DNA of 64,000 bases from Pseudoalteromonas aliena SW19 (GCF_014905615.1 NZ_AQGU01000025.1:496001-560000), one strand, 5' to 3'; numbered from the stretch's first letter, positions 37,766 through 48,304 are shown. Numbers and translations are program-made. Notes: generated by a model not told the origin, from the letters alone.

Positions 37766-38983
37766 CTAAACTTGACGATAGTCTTTAAAAAAGCGTTTCA
37801 TTTTTAGCATCGCATCCGACAAATCATCTTTGTTTGGCAAAAATACTAATCTAAAGTGATCTGGCTCAGGCCAATTAAACGCCCTACCATGTACTAATAA
37901 TATTTTTTCAGCTTTGAGCAAGTCAAACATCATTTGCTCATCGTCTTTAACATTAAAATACGCTGTATCTACCTTAGCAAACGCATATAGAGCACCCTTT
38001 GGTTTTTTACAGCTAATACCTTCAATTGCATTTAAACCACGCCAAGCTATATCACGCTGCTCGTATAAACGACCACCGGGATTAATTAAATTATCAATTG
38101 ATTGCACGCCACCTAACGCTTGTTGAATAGCATATTGAGCTGGTACGTTTGCACATAAACGCATAGAGGCAAGTATATCTAGGCCTTTGCGTAAGTCATC
38201 CATTACCGAAGTACGGCCACTCAACACCATCCATCCCATTCTAAGCCCTGCAGCACGATATGTTTTTGCCAAACCGTTAAAAGTAATAATTGGCACATCA
38301 TCGCAAAGCGAACCTATAGACGTGTGCGTTACACCGTCGTATAAAATCTTCTCGTAAATTTCATCGCTCAATAACAGTAATTTGTGTTCTCGTGCTATAT
38401 CGATTAATTGCATTAACAAGTCGTCGCTATAAACTGCGCCGGTTGGATTATTAGGGTTAATTAATACCAATGCTTTTGTTTTTGAAGTGATTTTACTTTT
38501 TATGTCAGCGATATCTGGAAACCAATCTTGCTCTTCGTCGCATAAATAATGAACTGGGTTGCCCCCTGACAGCTTAACCGATGCAGTCCAAAGCGGATAA
38601 TCGGGTGCAGGAATAAGTACTTCATCACCATTATTGAGTAGCGCTTGGGTGACCATTTGGATCAGTTCACTTACACCGTTACCAATATAAATGTTATCAA
38701 CGTCTAAATTATGTAACTTACGTTGCTGATAATGCTGATAAATAGCAACGCGAGCTGAATAGAGGCCTTTGGAGTCACAGTAACCTTGAGCTGAATATAA
38801 ATTGCGGATAATATCGCGATGCATATCTTCAGGCATATCAAAGCCAAAAGCGGCTGGGTTGCCTATATTCAATTTCAATACTTTTTGACCTTCGTCTTCC
38901 ATTTTTTTAGCTTGCGCTAAAACCGGTCCACGGATGTCATAGCATACACCTTCTAACTTATGACTCTTTTTAATATCAGACAT
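37766..38983 (-). CDS. alaA: Alanine transaminase AlaA
   Basis: PLP-dependent class I aminotransferase making alanine from pyruvate with glutamate. The 405 residues match E. coli AlaA (YfbQ, 405): IRGPVLAQAKKMEDEGQKVL near the start, GNGVSELI, NPNNPTGAVY, DEIYEKILYDG, and the PLP Lys in FNGLAKTYRAAGLRMGW (about 240). Encoded alone, with a family C repeat just upstream of its start. Confidence 0.93.
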   Translation of the reverse strand: MSDIKKSHKLEGVCYDIRGPVLAQAKKMEDEGQKVLKLNIGNPAAFGFDMPEDMHRDIIRNLYSAQGYCDSKGLYSARVAIYQHYQQRKLHNLDVDNIYIGNGVSELIQMVTQALLNNGDEVLIPAPDYPLWTASVKLSGGNPVHYLCDEEQDWFPDIADIKSKITSKTKALVLINPNNPTGAVYSDDLLMQLIDIAREHKLLLLSDEIYEKILYDGVTHTSIGSLCDDVPIITFNGLAKTYRAAGLRMGWMVLSGRTSVMDDLRKGLDILASMRLCANVPAQYAIQQALGGVQSIDNLINPGGRLYEQRDIAWRGLNAIEGISCKKPKGALYAFAKVDTAYFNVKDDEQMMFDLLKAEKILLVHGRAFNWPEPDHFRLVFLPNKDDLSDAMLKMKRFFKDYRQV

Positions 38984-39348
38984 TTTTACCTCTTTAGGGC
39001 GTATTGACTTTATGGATTAAATTTGTTCAATCTAGGGGCGATTTAATCGCGGCGCGAGATTTGTAACCTAGTGGGCTAAGTGAAAATTGAGTAACAAAGA
39101 GAAAATAGCCCCTAGGAAGAACCCTCTGGGCAATGCGTGTTTGGATTTTATATGTTGTTATCGCCTATTTATGTGGAAAAACCACACTGCATAGGCTCTG
39201 TCTAACCTAAAAACCAGACACTCGTTACAAATTCAATCCCGAAAGTTCAACACGCCCTAGTGAGTCTTTAGACTAACCTAGTAAAGGCGTAAAATACCAG
39301 CCTATTTAAGCGCTTAATACTGAAATAAATTCAAGCAACACTTAATAT
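38984..39348. other. Gap holding element C2
   Basis: 365 bases between alaA and the Hpt gene, mostly occupied by family C copy C2. It must also contain the alaA promoter, which would then lie in or next to the repeat. Confidence 0.7.
39014..39260 (+). repeat. Family C element (C2), left end lost
   Basis: Begins within the family at ATTAAATTTGTTCAATC and runs to CACGCCCTAG. The inner stem CTAGGGGCGATTTA / AAAATAGCCCCTAG is kept and the variable core is short. It is more diverged than C3 and C4. Confidence 0.82.
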
Positions 39349-39693
39349 TTAACGAGATGCTAACCATTCATTTAGCTTAGCCTGAGAGCCAGTTACTTGA
39401 GCCATTAAACTATTAGATGCGTCGATGGCTTCAGCTAAGTTATCTAGGTTTAAATTTTGTTCAATAACACGAGATACTTCTGCGAGGCTTGAAGCACCAA
39501 ACTGCGCCGCATTAGACTTTAAGCTGTGAGAGTGACGAATAGCCGCTTCTTTGTCCCTACCTATCGTTGCTAACACTTCAGATCCTAAACGCTCGAACTC
39601 TGTACAACAAAAATCAAGCGTGTCAGCAAATTGTTCACCCAATAACGATTCCATACTCTCTAATGCCGATGTATCAATATTTATTTCTGTCAT
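39349..39693 (-). CDS. Hpt domain phosphotransfer protein
   Basis: Stand-alone histidine phosphotransfer protein of 114 residues; relays phosphate between a hybrid kinase and a response regulator. The four-helix Hpt domain spans the protein with the phosphorylated His56 in HSHSLKSNAAQFGA. No kinase or regulator is adjacent, so its partners cannot be named. Confidence 0.88.
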   Translation of the reverse strand: MTEINIDTSALESMESLLGEQFADTLDFCCTEFERLGSEVLATIGRDKEAAIRHSHSLKSNAAQFGASSLAEVSRVIEQNLNLDNLAEAIDASNSLMAQVTGSQAKLNEWLASR

Positions 39694-39831
39694 ATTTTAA
39701 GCCCTTAAAACAATCCATGTACATTACCGTTTAATATCACTACTTTATATTGATGCGTAAAAAAAACCAACTTAATTACCTTATAAATGTATAATTATGA
39801 AGTTCGTACTGGCAACTAAAAAGTTTATTAA

Positions 39832-40428
39832 ATGGCACGCACACTTTGCACTCAGTGTAACTTTGCACTAAACACCTGCATTTGCAACGCAATTACAAAT
39901 ATAAACAACAAAGTCAGGGTTATTATTCTAAAGCATCCTAGCGAAGAAAAAACAGCAAAAAATACCGCTAAGCTACTCAATTTATGCCTAACTGATTGCC
40001 AAATAATCAAAGGCGAAAATAATGATGACTTTGCCATACTAAAAACGCTGCCAATAAGCTCAACTGTTTTACTCTACCCTAACGAAAACGCTATAAATTT
40101 AGACGAGAGCGCTGAGCAACCCAGTGCAACAAACATCACCCATTTAATCGTGGTTGATGGCACATGGAAAAAAGCCTATAAAATTTTACAACTCACTCCC
40201 TTACTCAATCAGTTCAAAACGGTCAGCTTTAAACAACTACCTAAAAATCGTTATGCTATCCGTAAAGCCCCTAGGGCCGACAGCCTATCCACACTTGAAG
40301 CCGTAGCGCATAGTTTGTTTTTAATAGAGCAGCTAAATCCTGCACCACTTTATAATGTGCTTGATGAATTAATACAAAAACAAACCCAACACATGCCCGA
40401 GCACGTAAAAGCACGTTACTTAGATTAA
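39832..40428 (+). CDS. tapT: DTW-domain tRNA acp3U47 transferase TapT
   Basis: SAM-dependent enzyme that puts a 3-amino-3-carboxypropyl group on U47 of tRNAs (E. coli YfiP/TapT). The 198 residues have an N-terminal zinc-type cysteine set C-x2-C-x6-C-x-C (residues 6-17), the DxTW motif in VVDGTWKKAYK (about 107), RYAIRKAP, and LSTLEAVAHSL. Followed 20 bases later by the CLCA_X gene on the same strand. Confidence 0.88.
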   Translation: MARTLCTQCNFALNTCICNAITNINNKVRVIILKHPSEEKTAKNTAKLLNLCLTDCQIIKGENNDDFAILKTLPISSTVLLYPNENAINLDESAEQPSATNITHLIVVDGTWKKAYKILQLTPLLNQFKTVSFKQLPKNRYAIRKAPRADSLSTLEAVAHSLFLIEQLNPAPLYNVLDELIQKQTQHMPEHVKARYLD

Positions 40429-40448
40429 ATTTGGCGCCATAAACTTTA

Positions 40449-41234
40449 ATGCGTAATTATCCCAACAGATTAAAACGAGGCTTTACTCGCCAAGGCCCCG
40501 ACTATCGCTTTGACGACCAAGTCGACTTTAGCGATATAAGAGACAGCTTTGGCTTTAGATCTATGGTCGTTGGAAAATGGGTAACCAAAGAAGAGCGCTA
40601 TATTAGCGCCAATTTAATTTACGATGCACTGGCGGATCTTGCGCAAATACTACACTTACCTCCTGAAGCTATCGGCCTGCGAGGCAAGCTTAACTTTGCA
40701 TTTGGTCATGGTGGTCAAAAAGGTGTACAGGCACATTATAATGCGGCCACTCAAACACTTGCTCTTGCAAAAAATGCAGGCGGTGGCGCACTCGCTCACG
40801 AATGGTTTCACGCGTTTGACCATCATATAAGCGAGCATTTATTTGCAGCAAAACCACGATTTGGTTTTGCCTCAAAACTATGGCTTTCAAATACACCAAA
40901 TTTATCGCACCCACTTAATAATGCGCTTAACGATTTTTACAAAAACGTGTTTTTAGATGAGGATGGTGTGGATGCGAATGAATTTGTACAAACGTGCATA
41001 AAACACGACCAAGCGCATAACATGAACTATATGAGCATGCCTGAGGAACTTGCAGCACGCTGCTTTGAAGCCTGTATTGAAGGCCACACATATATAAAAA
41101 ATAGCTTTTTGGTGGGCGGCTTACAAAGTAGTAATTTAATATACCCAAACGCTGAGCATATTAACAAAGCAAATGAAGCGCTTAACCAGTATTTTGAATT
41201 ACTGGGTTATGCGCTTCATAAAGTAGACGAATAA
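40449..41234 (+). CDS. CLCA_X family, HExxH protein
   Basis: A 261-residue protein of the CLCA_X family, function unknown. It contains the zincin motif HEWFH at 117-121 (HExxH) followed by AFDHH, so a metallopeptidase-like fold is likely. Related domains occur in large phage-borne polyvalent proteins (LPD1). It also has GLRGKLNFAFGHGG (about 76-89) and SMPEELAARCFEACIEG (about 195-211), whose Glu could be a third zinc ligand. No signal peptide, so cytoplasmic. It follows tapT closely and is probably co-transcribed. Confidence 0.75.
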   Translation: MRNYPNRLKRGFTRQGPDYRFDDQVDFSDIRDSFGFRSMVVGKWVTKEERYISANLIYDALADLAQILHLPPEAIGLRGKLNFAFGHGGQKGVQAHYNAATQTLALAKNAGGGALAHEWFHAFDHHISEHLFAAKPRFGFASKLWLSNTPNLSHPLNNALNDFYKNVFLDEDGVDANEFVQTCIKHDQAHNMNYMSMPEELAARCFEACIEGHTYIKNSFLVGGLQSSNLIYPNAEHINKANEALNQYFELLGYALHKVDE

Positions 41235-41251
41235 GGAGCTTTATTTAGAGG

Positions 41252-41836
41252 TTACTTATCGTCACTAATGCGACTCGCTACTGCACTGTTTTGGTCTTTA
41301 TATTTTGCATCTTTACGAATGTTGTATGGGTTTTCACAAGGGCCTGAGAGCATTTCAAAGCTCATAGCACCAATTTTCATCAGTGGGCGAAGCGCCAGTG
41401 GTAATTTACCTGAGTTGTAAAACTCTAAAACAATATTACCGCTCCAGCCTGGATCTATTCGGTGCGCGGTTACGTGCACCATTAAACCTAAACGTGCAAG
41501 TGATGAACGTCCATCTAACCAACCTACTATATCTGCTGGCAACGTTACTTTTTCATGGGTAATAGCTAGTGCAAGTTCACCTGGGTGTAAAAAGAATGCT
41601 TCACCTTCATCAAGCACTATTTCTTCACTCATGATTGATTCCATGGCTTTATTTAACTGATCTTTTGGACCACTTAAATCGACGTATGCTGCATTATGCG
41701 CATTAAAAGTTCTAAATTTATTACCCAAGCGTAAATCGGCCGTTACACCGGAAATCATCTCGCTCGTTGGTGCAGGCTCAATAGCTATGCGGCCATCGCT
41801 TAAGTATTCATTAATATGGGTGTCTGAAAGTCTCAT
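41252..41836 (-). CDS. dcd: dCTP deaminase
   Basis: Deaminates dCTP to dUTP on the way to dTMP. The 194 residues show [35 protein letters not shown], split here as [16 protein letters not shown] and NIVLEFYN, with the catalytic Glu in LEFYN, plus [11 protein letters not shown] near the end. It lies six bases after mrp, so one operon is likely. Confidence 0.96.
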   Translation of the reverse strand: MRLSDTHINEYLSDGRIAIEPAPTSEMISGVTADLRLGNKFRTFNAHNAAYVDLSGPKDQLNKAMESIMSEEIVLDEGEAFFLHPGELALAITHEKVTLPADIVGWLDGRSSLARLGLMVHVTAHRIDPGWSGNIVLEFYNSGKLPLALRPLMKIGAMSFEMLSGPCENPYNIRKDAKYKDQNSAVASRISDDK

Positions 41837-41842
41837 TATTTA

Positions 41843-42919
41843 TTAATCTTCTGTAATTACAATTTCAATCGAATTGTGATGCTGTTGATAATAAAGCGTG
41901 CTGGCTATTAGCCTCGCTGCTGCGCTGTATGTTTTGCTTATTGCGGCGTCATTATCATTGGCAATAAGTTTTCCTTGCTCAGAATACTCGCGTATATCTA
42001 TGGCAAGAGGAATATGACTAAGCACCGGTACGCCATGCTTATGCGCCAGTTTTTGCGCGCCGTCTTTACCAAATACGTGATTTGCCTCACCGCAGTGGCT
42101 GCAAATGTAATGACTCATGTTTTCTATTAAACCCAGCACTGGCACGTTTACTTTATTAAACATAGCAATGCCTTTTTGCGCATCAGCAAGCGCTAAATCT
42201 TGCGGCGTAGTGACAATAACAGTGCCGCTCGCGGGAACTTTTTGGCTCATAGTAAGTTGAATATCACCGGTACCTGGTGGCATATCCACAATTAAGTAAT
42301 CAAGCTCGCCCCAATCAGTCTCGTTAAGCAATTGGCTAAGTGCGCCTGACGCCATTGGTCCGCGCCATACAGTGGCGTCATCGCTTGGCACTAAAAAACC
42401 GATTGATTGCGCTTTAATACCGTTTGCATCAAAAGGCTGTAATTGTTTGTTATCTTTCGTGACCGGCTCTGCGCCCACTAACCCTAAAAGCATGGGAATA
42501 GATGGGCCATAAATATCAGCATCTAAAATACCGACCTTTGCGCCTTCATTTTTTAATGCGCCCGCCAAATTCACAGCAGTAGTCGACTTACCTACTCCGC
42601 CTTTTCCTGAGGCAATAAGCACAATATGCTTAATCGCTTTAAACTTAGCCGCCTCTTTAATGATAACCTTAGCGCTAATTGTTACAGGCACATTTAAGCT
42701 TTCACTTACGTGTTGCTCAACTAGAGGCATTTCTGATTGCCCAGCAAATGGCAGGGTTAATTTAATGTGTAGTGATTTATCGTCATTTTGAGTAATAGTA
42801 TCAATGAAGCTTTCATCAATACCCGCGGCAAAAGCCGCACTACGGTATGCCGCTAAGGCAGTAATAATCGGTTGTTTTTGCACCGATTTAGAAGAGAATA
42901 GTTTCGACAGTCCAAACAT
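41843..42919 (-). CDS. apbC: Mrp/ApbC iron-sulfur carrier ATPase
   Basis: P-loop protein that holds and transfers Fe-S clusters (Mrp/NBP35 family). The 358 residues begin with an N-terminal MIP18-like domain (about 15-90), then SGKGGVGKSTTAVNLA (about 105-120), DADIYGPSIPMLLG, VDMPPGTGD, and the cluster-binding CSHC pair in YICSHCGEANHVFG. Transcribed with dcd, divergent from metG as in many gammaproteobacteria. Confidence 0.95.
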   Translation of the reverse strand: MFGLSKLFSSKSVQKQPIITALAAYRSAAFAAGIDESFIDTITQNDDKSLHIKLTLPFAGQSEMPLVEQHVSESLNVPVTISAKVIIKEAAKFKAIKHIVLIASGKGGVGKSTTAVNLAGALKNEGAKVGILDADIYGPSIPMLLGLVGAEPVTKDNKQLQPFDANGIKAQSIGFLVPSDDATVWRGPMASGALSQLLNETDWGELDYLIVDMPPGTGDIQLTMSQKVPASGTVIVTTPQDLALADAQKGIAMFNKVNVPVLGLIENMSHYICSHCGEANHVFGKDGAQKLAHKHGVPVLSHIPLAIDIREYSEQGKLIANDNDAAISKTYSAAARLIASTLYYQQHHNSIEIVITED

Positions 42920-43106
42920 AGCAATTAAATAGCGTTTCTTTGATGAAAAGTGCCTCGGAATTATGTAACATTCAGGGCATTAACACCAGTCAATTAATAA
43001 AAATCCATAAGCTGTGCACACTCTAAGCAGATAGCTTGTGGATAAATTAATGATAATTGCCGTTTGTATAATAAAAACGGCGTTTTATCCTCAATTCGGA
43101 ATGATT

Positions 43107-45128
43107 ATGACGCAGCGAAAGATCCTGATTACCAGCGCATTACCTTATGCAAATGGCCCTACTCACTTAGGTCATTTATTGGAATATATTCAAACTGATA
43201 TTTGGTCACGTTTTCAAAAACTACAGGGCCACGAAGCTTATTATGTTTGCGCAGACGATGCCCACGGCACGCCAATTATGCTTAATGCCCAAAAGCAAGG
43301 GATCACGCCTGAAGAAATGGTAAAACAAGTAAGCATAGAACGCCAACGCGACTTTGCTGATTTTAATATCAAATTTGATAACTACCACAGCACACACAGC
43401 CAAGAAAACAAAGAATTAAGCGAACTTATTTATAACCGCCTAAACGATGCTGGTCATATTAAAAAGCACACTATTTCGCAATTATTCGATCCTGAAAAAG
43501 GTATTTTCTTACCAGACCGCTTTGTAACAGGTACTTGCCCAACGTGTAAGTCTGAAAACCAAAACGGCGACAGCTGTGATTCATGTGGTGCCACATACAG
43601 CCCAACAGAACTCATCAATCCACGCTCTGTTATGTCGGGTGCTGAGCCTGTACTTAAAGATTCTGAGCATTACTTTTTTGACCTGCCAGCGTTTGAAGGC
43701 ATGCTAAAGGAGTGGTTACACTCGGGCACTATTCAACAAGAAATGGCTAACAAGCTAGACGAATGGTTTACCGATGGCCTACAACAGTGGGATATTAGCC
43801 GCGATGCACCTTACTTTGGTTTTGAAATTCCAAATGCACCAGGCAAATACTTCTACGTTTGGTTAGATGCCCCTATTGGTTACATGGCAAGCTTTAAAAA
43901 CCTATGTGACAAAAAAGGCATCAACTTTGATGAGTTTTGGGCTGAAGGTTCAGACGCTGAGCTTTATCACTTTATTGGTAAAGACATTATTTACTTCCAC
44001 AGCTTATTTTGGCCAGCAATGCTAGAAGGCGCTAATTTTAGAAAGCCAACTAACGTATTCGCTCATGGTTTTGTCACTGTAAATGGCGAAAAAATGTCTA
44101 AATCGAAGGGTACGTTTATTAAAGCGCGTACTTATTTAGATAACTTAAACCCAGAGTACTTACGTTACTACTACGCCGCAAAATTAAGCAGCGGTATTGT
44201 TGATCTTGATTTAAATCTAGAAGACTTTGCACAACGTGTAAATTCAGACCTAGTAGGTAAAGTAGTCAACATAGCGAGCCGTTGTGCTGGCTTTATTACG
44301 AAAAAGTTTGATGGCAAATTAAGCAGCACTATTATGCTGCCAGCGCTGTTAGCAGAATTTCAAGCTGCTGCACCTAGCATTACATCACACTACGAGAACC
44401 GCGATTACAGCCGCGCAATTCGCGAAATAATGGCGCTTGCCGACAAAGCAAACCAATTTATTGATGGTGCAGCACCTTGGGTATTAATTAAAGACGACAC
44501 TAAGCAACAAGAAGCACACGAAGTGTGTTCTCTTGGTCTCAACTTGTTCCGCGTTTTAATTACTTACTTAAAACCCGTGTTACCAGAAATGGCTGATAAC
44601 GTACAAGCGTTTTTAAGTGACGACCTTGCATGGAACAGCGTTCAAAATGCGCTAGTAAGCCACCCTATCAATAAATTTAAACCGTTAATGCAACGTGTTG
44701 AAATGGATAAAGTAAATAAAATGGTTGAAGAATCTAAAGAAAGCTTAGCGCCAAAAGTAACTATTGACCCTAACAGCCCACTTGCAAAAGAGCCGATTAG
44801 CGACGAAATAGAATTTGATGACTTTGCAAAAGTAGATTTACGCGTAGCTAAAATTGCTAAAGCAGAGCACGTAGAAGGCGCAGATAAACTACTTAAGCTA
44901 ACACTTGATTTAGGCGGCGAAACTCGCCAAGTGTTTGCAGGTATTAAATCAGCTTACGCACCAGAAGATATCGAAGGCAAACTAACCGTTATGGTTGCTA
45001 ACCTTAAGCCTCGTAAAATGCGCTTTGGTATGTCTGAAGGCATGGTATTAGCAGCAGGTCCTGGCGGAAAAGAAATTTACATTCTTAATCCAGACGACGG
45101 TTCAGAGCCTGGTATGCGTGTAATGTAA
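43107..45128 (+). CDS. metG: Methionyl-tRNA synthetase
   Basis: Charges tRNA-Met. From the ATG at 43107 it has 673 residues (E. coli 677). Motifs are the HIGH box [12 protein letters not shown], a zinc knuckle with C-x2-C and C-x2-C ([17 protein letters not shown], about 147-163), the KMSKS box GEKMSKSKG, and a C-terminal tRNA-binding dimer domain (about 570-673). An ATG two codons earlier (43101) is equally possible; starts further upstream are not supported. Confidence 0.97.
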   Translation: MTQRKILITSALPYANGPTHLGHLLEYIQTDIWSRFQKLQGHEAYYVCADDAHGTPIMLNAQKQGITPEEMVKQVSIERQRDFADFNIKFDNYHSTHSQENKELSELIYNRLNDAGHIKKHTISQLFDPEKGIFLPDRFVTGTCPTCKSENQNGDSCDSCGATYSPTELINPRSVMSGAEPVLKDSEHYFFDLPAFEGMLKEWLHSGTIQQEMANKLDEWFTDGLQQWDISRDAPYFGFEIPNAPGKYFYVWLDAPIGYMASFKNLCDKKGINFDEFWAEGSDAELYHFIGKDIIYFHSLFWPAMLEGANFRKPTNVFAHGFVTVNGEKMSKSKGTFIKARTYLDNLNPEYLRYYYAAKLSSGIVDLDLNLEDFAQRVNSDLVGKVVNIASRCAGFITKKFDGKLSSTIMLPALLAEFQAAAPSITSHYENRDYSRAIREIMALADKANQFIDGAAPWVLIKDDTKQQEAHEVCSLGLNLFRVLITYLKPVLPEMADNVQAFLSDDLAWNSVQNALVSHPINKFKPLMQRVEMDKVNKMVEESKESLAPKVTIDPNSPLAKEPISDEIEFDDFAKVDLRVAKIAKAEHVEGADKLLKLTLDLGGETRQVFAGIKSAYAPEDIEGKLTVMVANLKPRKMRFGMSEGMVLAAGPGGKEIYILNPDDGSEPGMRVM

Positions 45129-45138
45129 TTATAGTTTA

Positions 45139-45167
45139 ATAAGCCGTTGTAACTTCAGCGGCTTATT
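45139..45167 (+). terminator. Terminator of metG
   Basis: AATAAGCCG / CGGCTTATT stem-loop starting 11 bases after the stop; the T-run is weak (TTGAGTTT). Confidence 0.65.
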
Positions 45168-45381
45168 GAGTTTCATCACCGCACATATCAAAGTTCGCAT
45201 AATCATGAATTTGATAATCCTCAATCTATAAAAACCATCCGATCTAAATCAGTTACCTAAACCCGACAATTATAATCAACCCTAAAGTTTAAATCACAAT
45301 AAAAATACCATCCTTTCAGGCTAGTGTTTTATTATTGCTATTAAAACATACTTGTTTGCTAGTTATGTATAGGTATTCTCT

Positions 45382-46092
45382 ATGGCAGAAGAAAAAAACA
45401 ACGTGGTAGAAAAAGAAAATTTACCCGATAAAAATAATAAATTTTTTCTAGATCTTTTACCAGGTAAGTTAATTGATATTCAGTTAAATAATCCTATCCA
45501 AATGCGCTTTAAACTCCCGCTTATAGGCTATGATATTGGAAAATATTTAGTATTAAAATACCCATCGCAAGCTGGAAAACATAGCTACACTGATGTTTTA
45601 AAAGAAGGCAACGGCGCCATTGTTAGGTATGTTGTTGAAGATGAACGAGGAGAATGCATTGCATTTTCTACTACGATTCTTGCAATTTCCTTTCGCCCAG
45701 AAAGGTTGATTTTTCTCGACTATCCAAAAAAGATAGAAAGTAGACAATTAAGAGAAACTAGTCGATTAAAAACACACATTCCGGCAAAAATAAGCCTACA
45801 TGAAGAATATGAGCCTGACAGCAAAGGGTTATTACATGGCTTAATTATTGATATTTCGCCGACTGGGTGTCGATTTACGATTCACGTTAGTTCTGGCTTT
45901 TTAGCACTAAAGAGGCGACAGGTTTTTATGCACATCATTTCGCCAATAGATAGTAAACCTGTTGTTATTAGCTCCTACATTAGAAATAACCAAATGAAAG
46001 ACAGTAATTTACACGTAGGTATAGAATTTGACGCCCAAGAACACGCAAAACTACAAGAATTACTTGAAGCTTTTTCTATCAGTGGTGATTGA
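45382..46092 (+). CDS. PilZ domain (YcgR-like) c-di-GMP protein
   Basis: A 236-residue protein with an N-terminal YcgR-like domain (about 25-120) and a C-terminal PilZ domain (about 128-230). The c-di-GMP-binding motifs are visible: RQLRETSRLKTHIP (RxxxR) and DISPTGCRF (DxSxxG). YcgR proteins brake the flagellar motor when c-di-GMP is high. No flagellar gene is nearby, so its target is inferred only from the family. Confidence 0.85.
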   Translation: MAEEKNNVVEKENLPDKNNKFFLDLLPGKLIDIQLNNPIQMRFKLPLIGYDIGKYLVLKYPSQAGKHSYTDVLKEGNGAIVRYVVEDERGECIAFSTTILAISFRPERLIFLDYPKKIESRQLRETSRLKTHIPAKISLHEEYEPDSKGLLHGLIIDISPTGCRFTIHVSSGFLALKRRQVFMHIISPIDSKPVVISSYIRNNQMKDSNLHVGIEFDAQEHAKLQELLEAFSISGD

Positions 46093-46510
46093 ATACACTT
46101 CAATCATCCTCATTACCGGACCAATTGAACTTTATATTAAACATAGCAATAAAGTGATTAGCTTAAATTAACTGTTCAGATAAACACCTTTTCTATCCCT
46201 TTTTTATTCGAATTTAAAGGAATTACTAGGGCCTGTTGACCTTTCAGGATTGAAATTTGTTCAATCTAGGGGCGATTTAATCGCGGCGTGAGGTTTGTAA
46301 CCTAGTGGGCTAAGTAAAAAACCGAGCAACAAAGAGTAAATTTACCCCTAAGCAGAACCCAAGGGCAGCGCATGTTTGGCATTTATGCTGAGTTATCGCC
46401 TATTTATGGGGAGTAACCACACTACATAGGCTCTGCCTTGCCTAAATACCAAACAGTCTGCTGCAAATTTAACCTCGAAAGATAAACAGGCCCTAGAGCT
46501 GTTAACGCAC
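46093..46510. other. Gap holding element C3
   Basis: 418 bases between the convergent PilZ and membrane-protein genes. Most is family C copy C3; the flanks are AT-rich with no gene. Confidence 0.75.
46226..46496 (+). repeat. Family C element (C3), full length 271 bp
   Basis: Ends CTAGGGCCTGTTGACCTTTC and GAAAGATAAACAGGCCCTAG pair as terminal inverted repeats. It has the short core form (GGGCTAAGTAAAAAACCGAGC). Its inner stem is partly eroded on the right (TTTACCCCTAAG). It ends 15 bases from the next gene's stop. Confidence 0.88.
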
Positions 46511-47299
46511 TTAACTGCGCTTATTTTGTGCATTAATTACCATGACTTTAGGAAGGTGAATAACAATTGATTGAGAGATTATATAAAACACCCAATTAAT
46601 ATATCTTATCTGCGGATAAAATCCTTCTCCGCCATTACCATAAATCCAAAAAAGACCTATTAAGGCATCTGCTAATGCGGCAAAAATTAAACCTAAACTC
46701 AATATCCACACACTCAGCGGCGCTTTTAAAGCCCCATATGACTTAACTAACAAAACACTAGCTAGACCCACAGCCGTTATTATAAAGCTATAAGCCCACG
46801 TTAATATTAATGTGTAGCTCGCAGCTTCTGGGATATACATAGAGTAAAAAGAGGTCAAAGATACACATAAGGCTGTTAAAAAATAAAGACCTAAAATACG
46901 GGTGTTATTGCACGCTTTTGACTTAATCACAAAAAAACAAGCTAGTAGCAATAGTGTATAACCAGGTGCAAAAAATAAAATCGAGTCAACTAAATAATCA
47001 TGTTTAATCACATTGCCATGAATATAATATTGCTCTAGTAAATTAAAATTAACGACGTCACCGCATATACATAACAATAATGATCCCGTACAAAGCAACG
47101 CAACCCTTTTCACACGCTTACTCTCATTATTTTTATACACACAACGAGTGATACTGATACTGTTAAATAACAAAAGAGCGAGTGAAGTAACCTCAAAAGT
47201 TAATAATGTATGTTGCTCAGGTGCCCATAATAAACCGGCACTCGCTACAATTAATGCAATAACTGACGCTAAAGCTGATAACTTAATATGTTTATTCAT
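46511..47299 (-). CDS. Polytopic membrane protein, unknown
   Basis: Not recognised. The 262 residues contain about eight hydrophobic segments evenly spread (6-26, 34-52, 66-86, 104-124, 132-152, 162-184, 194-218, 232-252), a pattern like YhhN or the membrane-sensor part of some diguanylate cyclases, but no catalytic domain is attached. Charged loop residues are few; FWIYGNGGEGFYPQIRYINW is a distinctive loop. Flanked by repeats C3 and B3. Confidence 0.6.
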   Translation of the reverse strand: MNKHIKLSALASVIALIVASAGLLWAPEQHTLLTFEVTSLALLLFNSISITRCVYKNNESKRVKRVALLCTGSLLLCICGDVVNFNLLEQYYIHGNVIKHDYLVDSILFFAPGYTLLLLACFFVIKSKACNNTRILGLYFLTALCVSLTSFYSMYIPEAASYTLILTWAYSFIITAVGLASVLLVKSYGALKAPLSVWILSLGLIFAALADALIGLFWIYGNGGEGFYPQIRYINWVFYIISQSIVIHLPKVMVINAQNKRS

Positions 47300-47306
47300 A
47301 ATATAT

Positions 47307-47462
47307 GACCTGAACTCTGGATAATAAATCTATCTCAGCAGCTATTTTCAATACTAACTGCGTTGAATTTACTTACATTTAGCACGCTATTGACACATAA
47401 AATTGCCTTGTTCTCACTGACAATTCTTAGCCCGAGTAAACCTCTTAACCAGAGTTCACGTT
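47307..47462 (-). repeat. Family B element (B3), internally shortened
   Basis: Ends ACCTGAACTCTGGATAATAAA and CCAGAGTTCACGTT, same orientation as B2, about 156 bp. It lacks about 40 bases before the right end. No clear target duplication remains. Confidence 0.82.
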
Positions 47463-47494
47463 AAATAGTTTTTAGTTAACTCAAAAATTAGGCG

Positions 47495-48145
47495 TTAATT
47501 TAATACTTTTAAAATACGATCTTTTCTTGGTAAATAGTAGTCATCATAATCAAGCGATACAATCACTCGATTAGCTTTACCTAGGAGCTCTTGGCGAGGT
47601 ATTAGACCAATTACGCGTGAGTCTGCACTATTATCTCGATTATCACCCATTGCAAGGTAGTAACCGTCAGGGATAATTACTTCTGCAAAGCCCGATAAAC
47701 GCGAAGGACTATGAGCAACACGTATAGAATGTTTATGACCATTTAAATCTTCAATTTTATCAAACGAGTCTGTATTACTTTGCTGATATGCATAAGTAAG
47801 CTTTTTGCCATTAATAATAAGTTCATTATTTTCAAGTGCTACGCTGTCTCCTGGAACGCCAATAACACGCTTAATTAAGCGGTTATCTGCAGCTTGTGAA
47901 TCAAATACAATAATATCACCTGTTTTCGGATCGTTTAATTTTAATAATGATATGTGCGTAAACGGAATACGTAAATCGTAGGCCATTTTGTCGGTAAGGA
48001 TCCGATCACCTTCTTGAATCGTTGGTTGCATCGATCCTGTAGGTACTTCGTACCAATCTGCAACCGCACTTCTAAAAACACTCATTAATGCAATGAATAC
48101 GATGAGAGAACGGTTATTTTTCCAAAACTTAAAAAGTGACTTCAT
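47495..48145 (-). CDS. lepB: Signal peptidase I
   Basis: Membrane protease that removes signal peptides from exported proteins. From the preferred ATG at 48145 (AAGGAC seven bases upstream) it has 216 residues, shorter than E. coli LepB (324), with one N-terminal anchor (about 12-28). The catalytic Ser38 lies in VPTGSMQPTI and the general base Lys92 in RLIKRVIGVPGD. GDNRDNSADSR near the end is the conserved box E. The usual lepA and rnc partners are not adjacent, so this may be a second LepB. Confidence 0.93.
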   Translation of the reverse strand: MKSLFKFWKNNRSLIVFIALMSVFRSAVADWYEVPTGSMQPTIQEGDRILTDKMAYDLRIPFTHISLLKLNDPKTGDIIVFDSQAADNRLIKRVIGVPGDSVALENNELIINGKKLTYAYQQSNTDSFDKIEDLNGHKHSIRVAHSPSRLSGFAEVIIPDGYYLAMGDNRDNSADSRVIGLIPRQELLGKANRVIVSLDYDDYYLPRKDRILKVLN

Positions 48146-48304
48146 GCTTTGTCCTTGCTGTTGGTTGATATTATATGACTTTGTTAAGTAGCAGTCGTTC
48201 AATGAGGAGTGTAACAAAATATGTTTAATTTAGAGAAAAGCAAATAGATAGGAAAAAACCAAGGCGAATTTACTTACTATCGACCTTGGCTAAACGTTTA
48301 CTCG

